Positions 12,956 to 24,583 of a DNA stretch of 64,000 bases are shown piece after piece (the stretch's first letter is position 1; the number at the start of each line of letters is the position of its first letter). The position numbers and the translations under genes were made by a program. Source of the stretch: Cepaea nemoralis (lineage: Eukaryota; Mollusca; Gastropoda; Stylommatophora; Helicidae); contig JACEFZ010017671.1 of NCBI GenBank assembly GCA_014155875.1, positions 248,001 through 312,000 of the forward strand. Direction: 5' to 3'. Under the pieces are notes generated by a model. The model saw only the letters and a list, made by a program, of their open reading frames with translations, ran no database searches and had not been told where the DNA came from.

Positions 12956-13290
12956 TGTCAATGTCTATTTTCTCTTACCAATTTACGGTGTTAATTTTTT
13001 TAACATGACTTTTTCATTCGTTTTTCTGTAAGTTCATAGCATTGTTTTGCATTTTCCGTAGAAACCACAATTCCACTGCCTTTAATGTTTTCCTGCTTTT
13101 CTGCTTGTTGTTCTTGTTACAAATGTTTCCAGGAGTATGGGATCTGTAGAGCACTTCAATGCACTTTTTCTGATTGCAGTTGATATATGATTATTGGTCA
13201 TTATGTTTTCCAGCTTAGAAATGCCATCTTTTGCTATGCCGATTATTGTTTTAATCTCCGCAGATATGTGTTGCACGCGAAAGCGAAGGC
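12956..13290 (-). mobile_element. Decayed LINE 3' fragment
   Basis: On the minus strand it aligns with 54240-54460. The conserved track includes an AKxxxxKxxNIMTNxxIS segment, then an RKSxLKC segment, and later a counterpart of the FLRKMQRI region. The frame is broken. An open stretch of 64 codons (13276-13082) keeps the first part. It abuts the end of the 45/39-bp array. Confidence 0.75.
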
Positions 13291-14027
13291 ATGAATAATA
13301 ACATTACACATCGACAAGTCCAGTTTACCCATTTCATTTTGAAGTCAACGGCAGAATTTGAGAGAGACATAAGTTGAGATTAGTGGAGTGTAGTCAAGAA
13401 CCGACTTCACAGTACTAGGAAGATTTCCATAGGTGCTCAGTCATCTACAACAGCCAGCGAAAGTCCCAATATTAATGGCGCCAGTAAACACGGGTGCATA
13501 GTTATAGTAAAATCACGAGCAGAAATGGCGCGTCTGGTTTTACGTATATTATCATGCATACTGCGAAAGCGACTTGTGTCCATACTTGTAGTTTTAGAAG
13601 CTGTGTCAGTGTATAGCATAACGGCAACATTACACTGATTATTTAAAGACAGAAGCCACAAACTATATTTGAACGATTTATCTGTCATGTTTCGCTGCAT
13701 TTCATATGTCGTGAATAAACGATTAATACTTAAGCTAAAACATTTAAAAGACATAATCACCGATATTTTTTTAATGCGGAACAAAGAATCTCGAATATTA
13801 AGGGCCTATTTCTATGCATTTATGGGATGATATATTGTTCACCGCAGAGACCAGATAACGGACTGTGTCGTACCATTCTAACAATGTGATTCATATTTGG
13901 TAGCAATATAATCCTTATATCTTATTTTACAATAAGATTTAATTTGTAGTTTGTCTAACAATTTAGATTCATATTTGTAACATGTCTCACAGTATGGTTC
14001 ATTTTTGGTAGTTTTCCTAGCAATATT
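13291..14027. other. No gene seen; degenerate repeat near LINE
   Basis: AT-rich. From about 13880 there are degenerate copies of GATTCATATTTGGTAG, which resume after the LINE fragment (14575-14640), so that LINE landed in an old tandem repeat. The 115-codon minus frame at 13437-13784 has no recognisable domain. Confidence 0.5.
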
Positions 14028-14562
14028 AAGAGGAGAATAGGGCAAGCAAAAGCTGCATTTCAGAAAATGAAAAATATCTTATACAATAAGTCACTATCAT
14101 TGTATGGAAGAAAAAGAGTACTGATGTGCCATATAGAACCTGTTTTGTTGTATGGCATTGAATCTTGGAGTGTAAATAAACAAATTAGGGAAAAGGTGGA
14201 AGCAACAGAGATGTGGTTCCTAAGACAAATGTTGCGAATTCTCTGGACAACCAGAGCAATTAATGACGATTGCCTGAAAGAGGCTAATGAAACTAGAACA
14301 TTATATACAACAATAAGAAAGAGACAAAAAGCTTTATTTGGTCATGTGATGAGAAGAAGGGTATTGAAGAAAATCGTGACTACTGGAAAGATCAAGGGGA
14401 AAAGAGGCAGAGGCCGACAAAGAGAAATGATTCTGGATGTATTGAGACGGTGGCATGGAGGAATATCAGCAGCAGAGTTGATCCAGAACACCAAAGACCG
14501 AGATATGTGGAGCCATAAGAACGCCTACGCTAGCTGGCATGGCACTTGATGATGATGGTGCT
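14027..14562 (+). mobile_element. 5'-truncated LINE 3' end
   Basis: The fragment is bounded by an imperfect duplication TAGCAATAT (14018-14026) and TAGCGATAT (14563-14571). It ends in a GATGATGATGG tail. It belongs to the same subfamily as 27146-27397, with the C-terminal ISAAELIQNTKDR signature. It represents only the last ~0.5 kb of a LINE. Confidence 0.85.
14028..14549 (+). pseudogene. C-terminal part of LINE endonuclease/reverse transcriptase
   Basis: One open frame of 174 codons starts at the truncation point (KRRIGQAKAAFQK) and passes through an internal Met at 14067 to a TGA stop. It holds the region after the RT catalytic core: the IEPVLLYGIESW segment, an EMWFLRQMLRI segment, the LFGHVMRR motif, the basic KGKRGRGRQR stretch and the C-terminal HGGISAAELIQNTKDR. 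The YADD catalytic core is absent, so it cannot be active. The uninterrupted frame suggests a fairly young insertion. The family placement (RTE/CR1-like group) comes from knowledge of similar proteins, not from a search. Confidence 0.85.
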
Positions 14563-15100
14563 TAGCGATATGATCCCTATTTGCATCTTTTGTTACAGTG
14601 TGATTCAATGTGTAGCTTGTCTAACTGTGATGTCTTCTCTTGGTTTATTTAGCAATACGAATGATTATAGCTGCCTCTTAAAGCTAGGAGGATCATACAG
14701 CTTATTTTGAGAACTACTGTTCTGGTGTATCGTTTGTCTTTGTCCCTTGTCGCCCTCCCTGAGTGCCAATCAATATCGTTACAGTTATTTATCCAGCTAT
14801 CATGATTGCCTTAGGGGTTCCCGCATTCTCTTGCCCCATCCCCATCTCCCTTCCTAGTTTTGGTGTCATCCTCCAAAACGTTCGATTTTTTAGTGACAAC
14901 ATTCCACGGCCAGCAGGCAAGTCACGCAGACCTGATTGGGCTGTGCTTAAGACAATGTCTCTGGCACACGGGATAAGAGGATTACGGATGAAGAAGGATG
15001 GGATGGGATCAGGGAGACTGGAGAAATGAGAAGGTGCAGATCCCGCGGACTATCTTCAACAGGGGATGCTGGAGGATTTGTTTTCTCATAATTTTGTCTG
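14563..15100. other. No gene seen
   Basis: Unique AT/GC-mixed sequence leading into the 22-bp array. The 88-codon frame at 14763-15029 has no recognisable domain and no codon evidence for a gene. Confidence 0.5.
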
Positions 15101-17600
15101 TGAGCGCCTCCGTGGTGACGTGTGAATGTCTAAGTGGTGACGTGTGAATGTCTAAGTGGTGGTTATGTGTGAATGTCTAAATGGTGGTGTGTGCGCGCTT
15201 CCGTGGTGATATGTGAGTGTCTAAGTGATGGTGTGTTAATGTCTAAGTGGTGGTGGTGTGTAAATGTCTAAGTGGTGGTGTGTAAGCGCTTCTGTGGTGA
15301 TATGTGAGTGTCTGCGTGGTGGTGTGTTAATGTCTAAGTGGTGGTGGTGTGTGAATGTCTAAGTGGTGGTGGTGTGTGAATGTATAAGTGGTGACGTGTA
15401 AGCGCTTCTGTGGTTATGTGTGAATGTCTAGGTGGTGGTGTGTGCGCGCTTCCGTGGTGATATGTGAGTGTCTGCGTGGTGATGTGTGAATGTCTCAGTG
15501 GTGGTGTGTGCGCACTTCCGTGGTGATATGTGAGTGTCTGCGTGGTGGTGTTTGAATGTCTAAGTGGTGGTGATGTGTGAATGTCTAAGTGGTGGTGTGT
15601 AAGCGCTTCTGTGGTTATGTGTGAATGTCTAGGTGGTGGTGTGTGCGCACTTCCGTGGTGATATGTGAGTGTCTAAGTGGTGGTGTGTGAATGTCTAAGT
15701 GGTGGTGTATGAATGTCTAAGTGGTGGTGGTGTGTGAATGTCTAAGTCGTGATGTGTGAGCACCTCCGTGGTGAAGTGTGAGCGTCTAAGTGGTGGTGTG
15801 TGAGCGCTTCTGTGGTGATATGTGAGTGTCTGCGTGGTGGTGTGTGAATGTCTAAGTGATGGTGGTGTGTGAATGTCTAAGTGGTGGTGTGTGAATGTCT
15901 AAGTGGTGGTGTGTGAATGTCTAAGTGGTGGTGTGTGAATGTCTAAGTGGTGGTGTGTGAATGTCTAAGTGGTGGTGTGTGAATGTCTAAGTGGTGGTGT
16001 GTGAATGTCTAAGTGGTGATGTGTGAATGTCTAAGTGGTGGTTATGTGTGAATGTCTAAGTGGTGGTGTGTGCGCGCTTCCGTTGTGATATGTGAGTGTC
16101 TAAGTGATGGTGTGTTAATGTCTAAGTGGTGGTGGTGTGTAAATGTCTAAGTGGTGGTGTGTAAATGTCTAAGTGGTGGTGTGTAAGCGCTTCTGTGGTG
16201 ATATGTGAGTGTCTGCGTGGTGGTGTGTGAATGTCTAAGTGGTGGTGGTGTGTGAATGTCTAAGTGGTGGTGGTGTGTGAATGTATAAGTGGTGACGTGT
16301 AAGCGCTTCTGTGGTTATGTGTGAATGTCTAGGTGGTGGTGTGTGCGCGCTTCCGTGGTGATATGTGAGTGTCTGCGTGGTGATGTGTGAATGTCTCAGT
16401 GGTGGTGTGTGCGCACTTCCGTGGTGATATGTGAGTGTCTGCGTGGTGGTGTTTGAATGTCTAAGTGGTGGTGATGTGTGAATGTCTAAGTGGTGGTGTG
16501 TAAGCGCTTCTGTGGTTATGTGTGAATGTCTAGGTGGTGGTGTGTACGCACTTCCGTGGTGATATGTGAGTGTCTAAGTGGTGGTGTGTGAATGTCTAAG
16601 TGGTGGTGTATGAATGTCTAAGTGGTGGTGGTGTGTGAATGTCTAAGTCGTGATGTGTGAGCACCTCCGTGGTGAAGTGTGAGCGTCTAAGTGGTGGTGT
16701 GTGAGCGCTTCTGTGGTGATATGTGAGTGTCTGCGTGGTGGTGTGTGAATGTCTAAGTGATGGTGGTGTGTGAATGTCTAAGTGGTGGTGTGTGAATGTC
16801 TAAGTGGTGGTGTGTGAATGTCTAAGTGGTGGTGTGTGAATGTCTAAGTGGTGGTGTGTGAATGTCTAAGTGGTGGTGTGTGAATGTCTAAGTGGTGGTG
16901 TGTGAATGTCTAAGTGGTGATGTGTGAATGTCTAAGTGGTGGTTATGTGTGAATGTCTAAGTGGTGGTGTGTGCGCGCTTCCGTTGTGATATGTGAGTGT
17001 CTAAGTGATGGTGTGTTAATGTCTAAGTGGTGGTGGTGTGTAAATGTCTAAGTGGTGGTGTGTAAGCGCTTCTGTGGTGATATGTGAGTGTCTGCGTGGT
17101 GGTGTGTGAATGTCTAAGTGGTGGTGGTGTGTGAATGTCTAAGTGGTGGTGGTGTGTGAATGTATAAGTGGTGACGTGTAAGCGCTTCTGTGGTTATGTG
17201 TGAATGTCTAGGTGGTGGTGTGTGCGCGCTTCCGTGGTGATATGTGAGTGTCTGCGTGGTGATGTGTGAATGTCTCAGTGGTGGTGTGTGCGCACTTCCG
17301 TGGTGATATGTGAGTGTCTGCGTGGTGGTGTTTGAATGTCTAAGTGGTGGTGATGTGTGAATGTCTAAGTGGTGGTGTGTAAGCGCTTCTGTGGTTATGT
17401 GTGAATGTCTAGGTGGTGGTGTGTGCGCACTTCCGTGGTGATATGTGAGTGTCTAAGTGGTGGTGTGTGAATGTCTAAGTGGTGGTGTATGAATGTCTAA
17501 GTGGTGGTGGTGTGTGAATGTCTAAGTCGTGATGTGTGAGCACCTCCGTGGTGAAGTGTGAGCGCCTCCCTGATGATGTGTGAGTATCTGTGTAGTGCAG
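15101..17600. repeat. 22-bp minisatellite with ~0.9-kb higher-order repeat
   Basis: The basic unit is about 22 bp (GTGTGTGAATGTCTAAGTGGTG), with GCGCTTCCGTGGTGATATG variants. A marked order of variants repeats: GGTTATGTGT lies at 15161, 16040 and 16941, giving periods of 879 and 901 bp. There are two full higher-order units and a partial third. The strand is strongly GT-rich. Confidence 0.95.
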
Positions 17601-18860
17601 TGTATGTATTATAGACGTTCATTTGAAACCCGTTACAATGGCTGTATTACAGAAGCATGAAAGAAGCATTAACAGGTGTGGTAGAATTAAACAAAGCATT
17701 CATTTTGAATGAATTATGCACCATGGGTTGGTCTGGAGACGTCGCCGTAGGCATTCAGGCAAGCATCCCATTGCTTAGGTAGGCGGCGAATGCCGTCCGC
17801 AAAAAAAGATTGTGGTTACTCACTGAACCAAATGTTTACCGCGTTCATTACGTCTGCATCTGTGTGAAATCGTTACCCCTTGAGAGATTCTTTTAGAGGT
17901 CCGAACAAATGAAAATCGCATGGTGACAAATCAGGACTATAGGCTGGATGTTGCAGAATTTTCCACTTCTCCTTGCTAATGCTTCCTGCACACTTTGCGA
18001 CGTGCGGACGCACATTATCATGCAACAAAATCACACCGCGAGAAAGCATGCCAGGTCGTTTATTCTTGATGGCTTTTTGCAGCGTGTCTAGTGTTTGCAA
18101 GTAGTGGGTAGAATTGACGTTGACACCACGTTCTTTAAAGTAGGCCAACAATAGCCCCTCATGGTCAAAAAATGCGCTCAGCATAACCTTACCAGCGGAA
18201 ACCTGTAACTTGAATTTTTTGGCTTTTGGTTGCCCAGCATGCTTCCATTGCATGCTCTATCTTTTGCTGCTCGGCTCAAAGTGGTGACACCATGTTTCAT
18301 CGCCTCCCACTATGCAGAAGAGAAATGCATCACCCTCCACTCTGTAACGCAGCAAGTGGTTCAAACACCATAACTCGCGCTCCTCTTTTTGGTTGTCAGT
18401 CAACATCCGTGGTACCCAATGTGAACACACCTTCCGATATTGCAGTTTCTTACGAACGACCTTTTGAATTGTCCCAATTGACACATCAAATTTTTTCGCT
18501 AGCGAACGTGTGCTTCGACAACGGTTCATCTGTACTACTGCATCAATTTTGGCGATGGTTTTTTTCTGTTGCAACAATATGCGCTTGACCCGGCCGTCGA
18601 AGATCTGTCGTGAACTGACGTCCATTCCGAAACATTCGTGCCCAGTATGTCACTGTTGTCTTCGACACACATTTGTTACCGTGCGCTGCCTGCATTCTTC
18701 GATGAATGGCCACTGGTCGACATCCTTCAAATGAAAGAAACTGAATCACCGCTCTTTGAGCTTCATTGGACTGATTTTGGATCAACCCGGCCATTTTCTC
18801 AACGGTCAGAAACAGAACCTATGCATCATCGGATGATAAGCACGTGTTCTTTTATTGTGG
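17601..18860 (-). mobile_element. Decayed mariner transposon
   Basis: The region between the two halves of the GT-rich array encodes a broken mariner transposase on the minus strand. Array sequence resumes at about 18861. The exact ends are not fixed: I could not find convincing terminal inverted repeats or prove a TA duplication, so limits are approximate. Confidence 0.8.
17735..18794 (-). pseudogene. Mariner (DD34D) transposase, inactivated
   Basis: From ATG at 18794 the frame opens with MAGLIQNQSNEAQRAVIQF and a helix-turn-helix ending FRNGRQFTTD. It loses frame in a T-run at about 18558-18564. The next frame holds VPRMLTDNQKEER and the first catalytic Asp in VGGDETWCHHFEP. An in-frame TAG at about 18259-18257 then follows SSKR. 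The last long frame (18253-17873) holds LHDNVRPH (second Asp) and YSPDLSPCDFHLFGPLK, whose Asp completes DD34D. Two more TAA stops lie at 17875-17873 and 17818-17816 in a recognisable C-terminus. The total of about 350 codons matches full-length mariners. It once cut and pasted the element at TA sites, and is now inactive. Confidence 0.92.
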
Positions 18861-20225
18861 TGGTGTATGAGCGCCTTCGTAGTGGTGGTGTGTAAATTTC
18901 TGCGTGGTGGTGTGTGAGCACCTCCGTGGTGTGTGAATGTCTAAGTGGTGGTGATGTGTGAATGTCTAAGTGGTGGTGTGTGTGCGCCTTCGTTGTGATG
19001 TGTGAGTATCTGTGTGGTAGCGTGTTATCTACATGGTGGTGTGTGTGCGCCTCCATTGTGATGTGTGAGTATTTATGTGGTGGCGTGTAAGTATCTGCGT
19101 GGTGATATGTGAGAGCCTCCGTAGGTATATGAGTGTGTCTACGTGGTGGTGTGTGTGTCTACGTGGTGATGTGTGAGTATCTGCGTGGTGGTGTGAGTGT
19201 CTACCTGGTGGTGTGTGAGTGTCTACGTGGTGTTGTATGTGTCTACGTGGTGATGTGTGAGTGTCTACGTGGTGATGTGTGAGTGTCTACGTGGTGATGT
19301 GTGAGTGTCTACGTGGTGATGTGTGAGTGTCTACGTGGTGATGTGTGAGTGTCTACGTGGTGGTCTACGTGGTCGTTTGTGGTGTATCAGAGTCCTGTTG
19401 TGTATGAACGTCACCGTGCCGGTATATCATGGCCTCCGTGGTGGTGTATCAACGTCTCATTTGTGTGTATCAGTTTCTCTGTTGTGTGTATCAGTTTCTC
19501 TGTTGTGTGTATCAGTTTCTCTGTTGTGTGTATCAGTTTCTCTGTTGTGTGTATCATTTTCTCTGTTGTGAGTGTCAGTTTCTCTGTTGTGTGTTTGAGT
19601 TTCTCTGTTGTGTGTTTCAATTTCTATGTTGTGTGTATCAGTTTCTCTGTTGTTATTATCAGTTTCTCTGTTGTTAGTATCAGATTCTTTGTTGTGTCTA
19701 TCAGTTTCTTTGTTCTGTGTATCAATTTCTCTGTTGTGTGTATCGGTGTCTATGTTAAATGTATCAGTTTCTCTGTTGTGTGTATCAGATTCTTTGTTGT
19801 GTGTATCAGTTTCTCTGGTATGTATATAAGCGTCCCTTATGTGTCCATGTTGTGTATCAACGTCTCTGTTGTGTTTCAACGTCTCTGCTGTGTATATCAA
19901 CGTCTCTGTTGTGTTTCAACGTCTTTGCTGTGTATATCAACGTCTCTGTTGTGTTTCAACGTCTCTGCTGTGTATATCAACGTCTCTGCTGTGTATATCA
20001 ACGTCTCTGTTGTATGTATCAACGTTTCCGTTGTTGTGTTAAAAAAAAACCCACCTCTGTTGTGTTTTATCAACGCCACTGTTACTGTGGTAAAAAGCCC
20101 CTATTGTTGTGTAACGACGCCTCTATCGTGATGTAACAACACCTCAGTCGTCGTGTAACAACACCTCAGTCGTCGTGTAACAACACCTCTGTCGTCGTGT
20201 AACAACACCTCTGTGCTGATGTGTT
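18861..20225. repeat. 22- then 21-bp minisatellite, graded
   Basis: This continues the array at 15101-17600 after the mariner. Units change along the array: GTGTCTACGTGGTGATGTGTGA (22 bp) to about 19375, then AGTTTCTCTGTTGTGTGTATC (21 bp) to 19830, then AACGTCTCTGTTGTGTATATC, then ACACCTCAGTCGTCGTGTAAC. The change is gradual, as if one array had diverged along its length. Open frames here are shadows. Confidence 0.9.
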
Positions 20226-21129
20226 AGCATACTCGTGTACTGACGTGAGAATCCAACGATTAGTTTCTCCAGCGAGGTCCTTTGGTTCACCACAATACCC
20301 TATTCAATCAAATGTAATTGCAACGTATGTCTGTCTACACTCCACGTTAACGGACACAACACAATCGCAGCTGTGGCCGTTAAAGTACCTCAACAATACA
20401 GGGTTGGGTAGGGTTTGCTCCATGGTCAAGTTGTCAGCTACGGGGATCGTGAGTTCGTTTTCAAGGGAGAGGAAGGGCTCGTGATGAAGGATGTGTAAGT
20501 TTTCAAAGTTATAGTTGTAAGGCAGACTGTCAGACAGACTGTGGCATTTAAGTATACATGTTTTCCTGGTCAAGACTGGGAGGGATTGACATCAAAGGCA
20601 TTGGACAATCACATGGAATGTCACTATTTGCTGCCATCCATCGATCCTTGGAACATCAACTATTTCATGTGGAATGGCTATCCTCGCTTCAGAGTCACAG
20701 ATTGTGAGAATTGCATGGATATTTTTGCCCAGGCCATGCGGGAATGCGGGGGGGGGGGGGGGGGGGGGGGTTGAACAGGCTGATAGGCTGGCAGGATATG
20801 CACTTTTGGTGGTAGACTTTCTATGATAAAGGGAGAGGTGGTCGTGCGCCTGTGGGACCAGATGGAAAAGGTGGGGGAACAGATTGAGATCACGTATATG
20901 GAAAGAATATTGCGGGGGATCGGCAGGATTCCGGAAGAATCTTAAAACTGAGAGGGAAGACAAGGAGAACTTTCAATCAGATAGCCGTCGGAACGATTAG
21001 TAGTGTGATTCTTTGCTGGCTGTTGAACGAGGGGACGGAGCGCGTATGGGAATGTCTTGACTGCAGTGATGTCGATTCTAATCTCAACTCAACATCAACT
21101 ATTTATCCTCACGACGATTGACGACGAAA
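20226..21129. other. No gene seen; G-run
   Basis: Unique sequence with a run of 23 G at about 20748-20770. Frames of 77-123 codons are unconvincing because they run through the G tract or lack any known motif. Confidence 0.5.
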
Positions 21130-21412
21130 GTAGAAGAAGAAGAAGAAGAAGAAGAAGAAGAAGAAGAAGAAGAAGAAGAAGAAGAAGAAAGAAGAAAGAA
21201 GAAGAAGAAGAAGAAGAAGAAGAAGAAGAAGAAGAAGAAGAAGAAGAAGAAGAAGAAGAAGAAGAAAGAAGAAGAAGAAGGAAGAAGGAAGAAGAAGAAG
21301 AAGGAGGAGGAGGAGCAGGAGGAGGAGGAGGAGGAGGAGGAGCAGAAGAAGAAGAAGAAGAAGAAGAAGAAGAAGAAGAAGAAGAAGAATGTGATGATGA
21401 TAATGATGGTGA

Positions 21413-21484
<72 letters not shown>
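21130..21484. repeat. (GAA)n-(GGA)n-(GAT)n compound microsatellite
   Basis: GAA/AGA tracts lie at about 21130-21300 and 21345-21390, GGA/GGC-like at 21301-21345, and (GAT)n at about 21395-21484. The purine-rich strand is the plus strand. Poly-Glu, poly-Lys and poly-Arg frames are shadows. Confidence 0.97.
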
Positions 21485-22084
21485 CACAATCACTGAAAGT
21501 GCTGAAACTACAACTTGAGAAAGCTGAAACAGTTCACGGGACAGAATACAACGCCGACGTTTGGCGTCATTTACAGTTGTCAAAGTGAGACAATGGCAAT
21601 GCTCGTGTGCACATTTGAATACTGCAACAATAACATTGACCGCTTGGATATTTCTGTACACACCAATCAGGCACGCACAGCGCCTGGCGGCCCCTACTTT
21701 GAACACGATGTATAATTGATGTGTAGTTTTCGTTACTCGCTCTTTGACAAGCTGAAATGAACACACAAGTGGCCAGGCCGCCCGGCAATCGATTATTACA
21801 ACCGCGGTATTGGAGATGTAATTGAAAAGAGAAATCTGTCGATATAAACGTCATGGTTGAACTGGGTCGCTTTTATGCCGCTGCACTGCTAGCTAGGATT
21901 AATACTAATCTTTTTTTCTGAGCAAATGTATTTTGTTTTGTTTGGGGGGTATACTGCGTTGCTTCCATCCTCAACATTCATTTCTTCGTCCTGTTTAACG
22001 TTAATTTTATTTAGTTTCAGTCGTAGCCGCTTTATTAGTGTATTCAGTCGTGTCCGATTATAAACAAATTCACAAGAATTGTAT
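21485..22084. other. No gene seen
   Basis: Unique sequence without a recognisable ORF, RNA gene or element. Confidence 0.5.
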
Positions 22085-22165
22085 GGCGCTAATAGAAAAC
22101 ATCAACAATCAGCTGAAAGATGCTGATGTTGACAGCGATGTCATGTAAAGGATATGGGAAAAAAA
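22085..22165 (+). mobile_element. SINE family C, 3' fragment
   Basis: The segment with ATCAGCTGAAAGATGCTGAT and GATGTCATGTAAAGGATATG matches the 3' part of the family C copies at 58690-58925 (plus) and 50341-50585 (minus). The head and centre are missing. Confidence 0.65.
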
Positions 22166-22334
22166 TAGAAGTAGACGAAAAAAGCGGAAATTAGCAGTAA
22201 TAGTGTTCTGAAAGGGTTCCCCAAATGGCATTTCCGTGTCTGATTACATTGGAGTAATTAATCTAATTAATCATACCAGACACGCGAATGATAGACCTGG
22301 CCATTGAAGACACCTTTCATGGGGTGTCTAGCTG

Positions 22335-22530
22335 GTCGTGCATCGAAGTACATTAGGTTCTACAGCGAGGCACTATCGTCATTTGGAGATGACAGGTTCG
22401 AATCCTTGTCGGTAACTACAGCTTTCAAATTTTATGTTGTCTAGTGCGTCTTCTAACCCCGCTTGTGCCCTTTACTGAAATGAGCTTCAAACACTATATG
22501 TGGGTTTATTTATGAAATGTCAGAAACGCG
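22335..22530 (+). mobile_element. SINE family D
   Basis: It has a perfect B box GGTTCGAATCC (22395-22405) and a weak A box. It matches 60180-60400 (minus) over TACAGCGAGG, CATTTGGAG, the B box, TTTCAAATT, ATGTTGTCTAGTG and GTTTATTTATG. The two copies together define the family. Confidence 0.7.
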
Positions 22531-22607
22531 GAGAACGACTACAACTATGATTAATAAACTACAGACATTTACTACTGAGAGCCTGCGCAGTATACAACTA
22601 ATAAAAC

Positions 22608-22732
22608 TTCTTTTTCTTCTGCGTTCATCCGAAATATTTTATATATGTTTACAGCAGAGCTGCGTATTTGCGCCTTTTGGCCGACACATCTGTATTTTAC
22701 AGACATTTGTTGACCGGGTTAACCTTCCCGGG
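22608..22732 (-). mobile_element. GAA-tailed short element
   Basis: On the minus strand it reads CCCGGGAAGGTTAACCCGGT, then GTCAACAAATG, CAGAGCTGCGT-like and CGGATGAACGCAGAAGAA blocks, ending in a GAA-rich tail. It is a diverged copy of the elements at 42834-42986 and 43150-43305. No clear A or B box is visible, so the class (SINE or LINE 3' end) is open. Confidence 0.7.
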
Positions 22733-23555
22733 ACCGATACAATTAGAAATGGCGGAATGGGGTGATTACGTTGATGGCCTGTGACCAGTGGGTGTAAAGG
22801 GCTGAAGAGGAAAGAAAGAAGAAGAATAAGCATCCGTCATCGATGGCTTCAAGCGGGGCATACTTGCCTTCGTCCCTGCTTTTCTGTGTAGCCGTTAGGT
22901 GTGTGTTCTTCTATAGCCGTTGATCCGTTGCCTAGTCTACAGCAGATGAACGTTACATCACCATTTGTTACATCACTTATTATACACCACTGATGAGGTG
23001 ACTCACTCTACACCATTTGTTATCACTTACTGTACACAGTTTTAAAAATCCTACAATAATTGGACATTACAAAGAGTAGTCCGTGAAGCCGCCGTCATGG
23101 CAAAAATAGAACGGAAAGACAATTCTACCCTCAGGCATATAGAGCCGCTTACTTCGGACAGAATCTGTCTAGAGATAATAAAACTGACAGAAACCATGCC
23201 GAAGTCCGGCACACTGACCTGCAAGGTGCATAACTGAGCGTGAAGCCCTTCCGTTGGGGGAAAAACGAACATTAAGAGAAGAGACACGATGGACTGGTTC
23301 CTTTTGTGGTAAGTTAAAAATAATACTCGCTTATGCAGTATAAATGAAAACATGAAATATATCAACGTTCCGAGAATACTTCTGTTCTCTTTTTCAGTCT
23401 GCAACGAACCATGAGATAAGAATTGGGTTTGTTAACCTCAACAAATCACCCCCGTTTAATTATCTTGAAATATCGATAGGGCAGCATTATTTTCGAAATT
23501 CTTTTTTTATTTTTCCATGTCGAATCCCTAAGTAACTTGTAACGCCCATGCCTTA
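22733..23555. other. No gene seen
   Basis: Unique sequence. The 117-codon minus frame at 23051-23404 shows no family features. Confidence 0.5.
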
Positions 23556-23789
23556 CTAGAGTTTCGCCTTTATCTCAGCACACTGGGCATCAGTTGCGTA
23601 AGTCAGATAGAGAAAAACATCCACATCCTGATTCGTACCGGATGTTCTCCGGATAGAAGCAAAGTCCGGACCTCTAAAGCAGGCCGTCCCCCATTGCCCG
23701 TGTCTGTAACGGTAAGTTTTGCCAACATGCCCGTCCCAAATCTCGCAGAACGGGGAATGGAGGAGGCTCTCGAGGCTCATCATAGTCAT
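23556..23789 (-). CDS. Unidentified 77-codon ORF, possible exon
   Basis: The minus-strand ATG-to-TAG frame has a balanced, non-repetitive composition (for example CEIWDGHVGKTYRYRHGQW and a C-terminal TYATDAQCAEIKAKL). That makes it look more protein-like than the other short frames nearby. I do not recognise the family. It could be a terminal exon of a spliced gene, part of a decayed element, or chance. A 15-bp direct repeat, CTCGCAGAACGGGGA, lies at 23742-23756 and 23821-23835, around its 5' end. No promoter was seen. Confidence 0.2.
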   Translation of the reverse strand: MTMMSLESLLHSPFCEIWDGHVGKTYRYRHGQWGTACFRGPDFASIRRTSGTNQDVDVFLYLTYATDAQCAEIKAKL

Positions 23790-23939
23790 AGATTAATCAA
23801 TTAATCGGTATCGATTTGCACTCGCAGAACGGGGATTCTTACACGATCGTTTCCATCGCCATGGCCATATAGATTCTTCTTTTATATCTCCCTGCCTTTC
23901 GCTGTGATTCTTTCTGTGTATGTTTTGTTTGGGAGTGAG

Positions 23940-24065
23940 CCGCGGCATAGTATTGGCTAGCACCGTTGTCTGCTGAACTGTTGGCCATGTGATCGAATCT
24001 CCCTCGAGGCGGCCATTTGATTAAACCTTACATGAGCTTCCAAGTTAACAAAAGCCTAAAATGTG
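23940..24065 (+). mobile_element. Possible tRNA-derived SINE
   Basis: TTGGCTAGCACC (about 23956) and GTGATCGAATCTC (about 23992) sit at tRNA-like spacing and resemble A and B boxes. No second copy was found in the window, so this is tentative. Confidence 0.35.
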
Positions 24066-24467
24066 TTCCAGGGAATGTTCTGGAAAGAAAACGCAGTCAG
24101 CATGATATAGACATCCCCCATTGGGTGCTGATACATCTGTTACATCTTTTACAAATAGGGCTAGCATCATATACCCAGTGCGTTTCATAGCCCCTTACAT
24201 TTTTACTATAACTTGTTTTCTGCCTTAAAAAAAAAAAAATATATATATATATGCTATTATGTTTGCTTTCATATTTCCGTCTGTGTGAATTGTTGGTTAT
24301 TAATATTTTCTTTGCTTATGTATGCTTTCTTTGATTTTGTGTTTATGCAAGTTGTCTTGCTGCCTTTTGTTTGTCCCTTTTCTTTTCTGTTTTTTTCTAT
24401 TTTTTAATTCCGTGCATTTTCTTTAAAATAACAATTCATTATTTCTTCTCAAATGTATTCTCATTAA

Positions 24468-24470
<3 letters not shown>
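24066..24470. other. No gene seen; A-run and (TA)n
   Basis: Unique sequence with an A-run followed by a short (AT)n at about 24226-24251, then T-rich sequence. Confidence 0.5.
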
Positions 24471-24504
<34 letters not shown>

Positions 24505-24543
24505 GCCTGCCTGCCTGCCCGCCCGCCCGCCCGCCTGCCCGCC

Positions 24544-24582
<39 letters not shown>

Positions 24583-24583
24583 G
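24471..24583. repeat. CTGT/CTGC/CCGC microsatellite
   Basis: (CTGT)n changes to (CTGC)n and (CCGC)n in the middle, then back to (CTGT)n. This mirror-like order fits point mutations that spread by slippage. Confidence 0.95.

Noticed and set aside
18226..18895. Plus-strand frames of 74-120 codons over the mariner
   Set aside because: They are antisense to the clearly recognisable mariner transposase.
20541..20774. 77-codon frame MAFKYTCFPGQDW...
   Set aside because: It has interesting composition at first, but it ends in the G-run (poly-Gly), shows no recognisable domain and has no supporting signals.
21057..21766. Poly-Glu, poly-Lys, poly-His and poly-Leu frames
   Set aside because: They are translations of GAA/GGA/GAT microsatellites.
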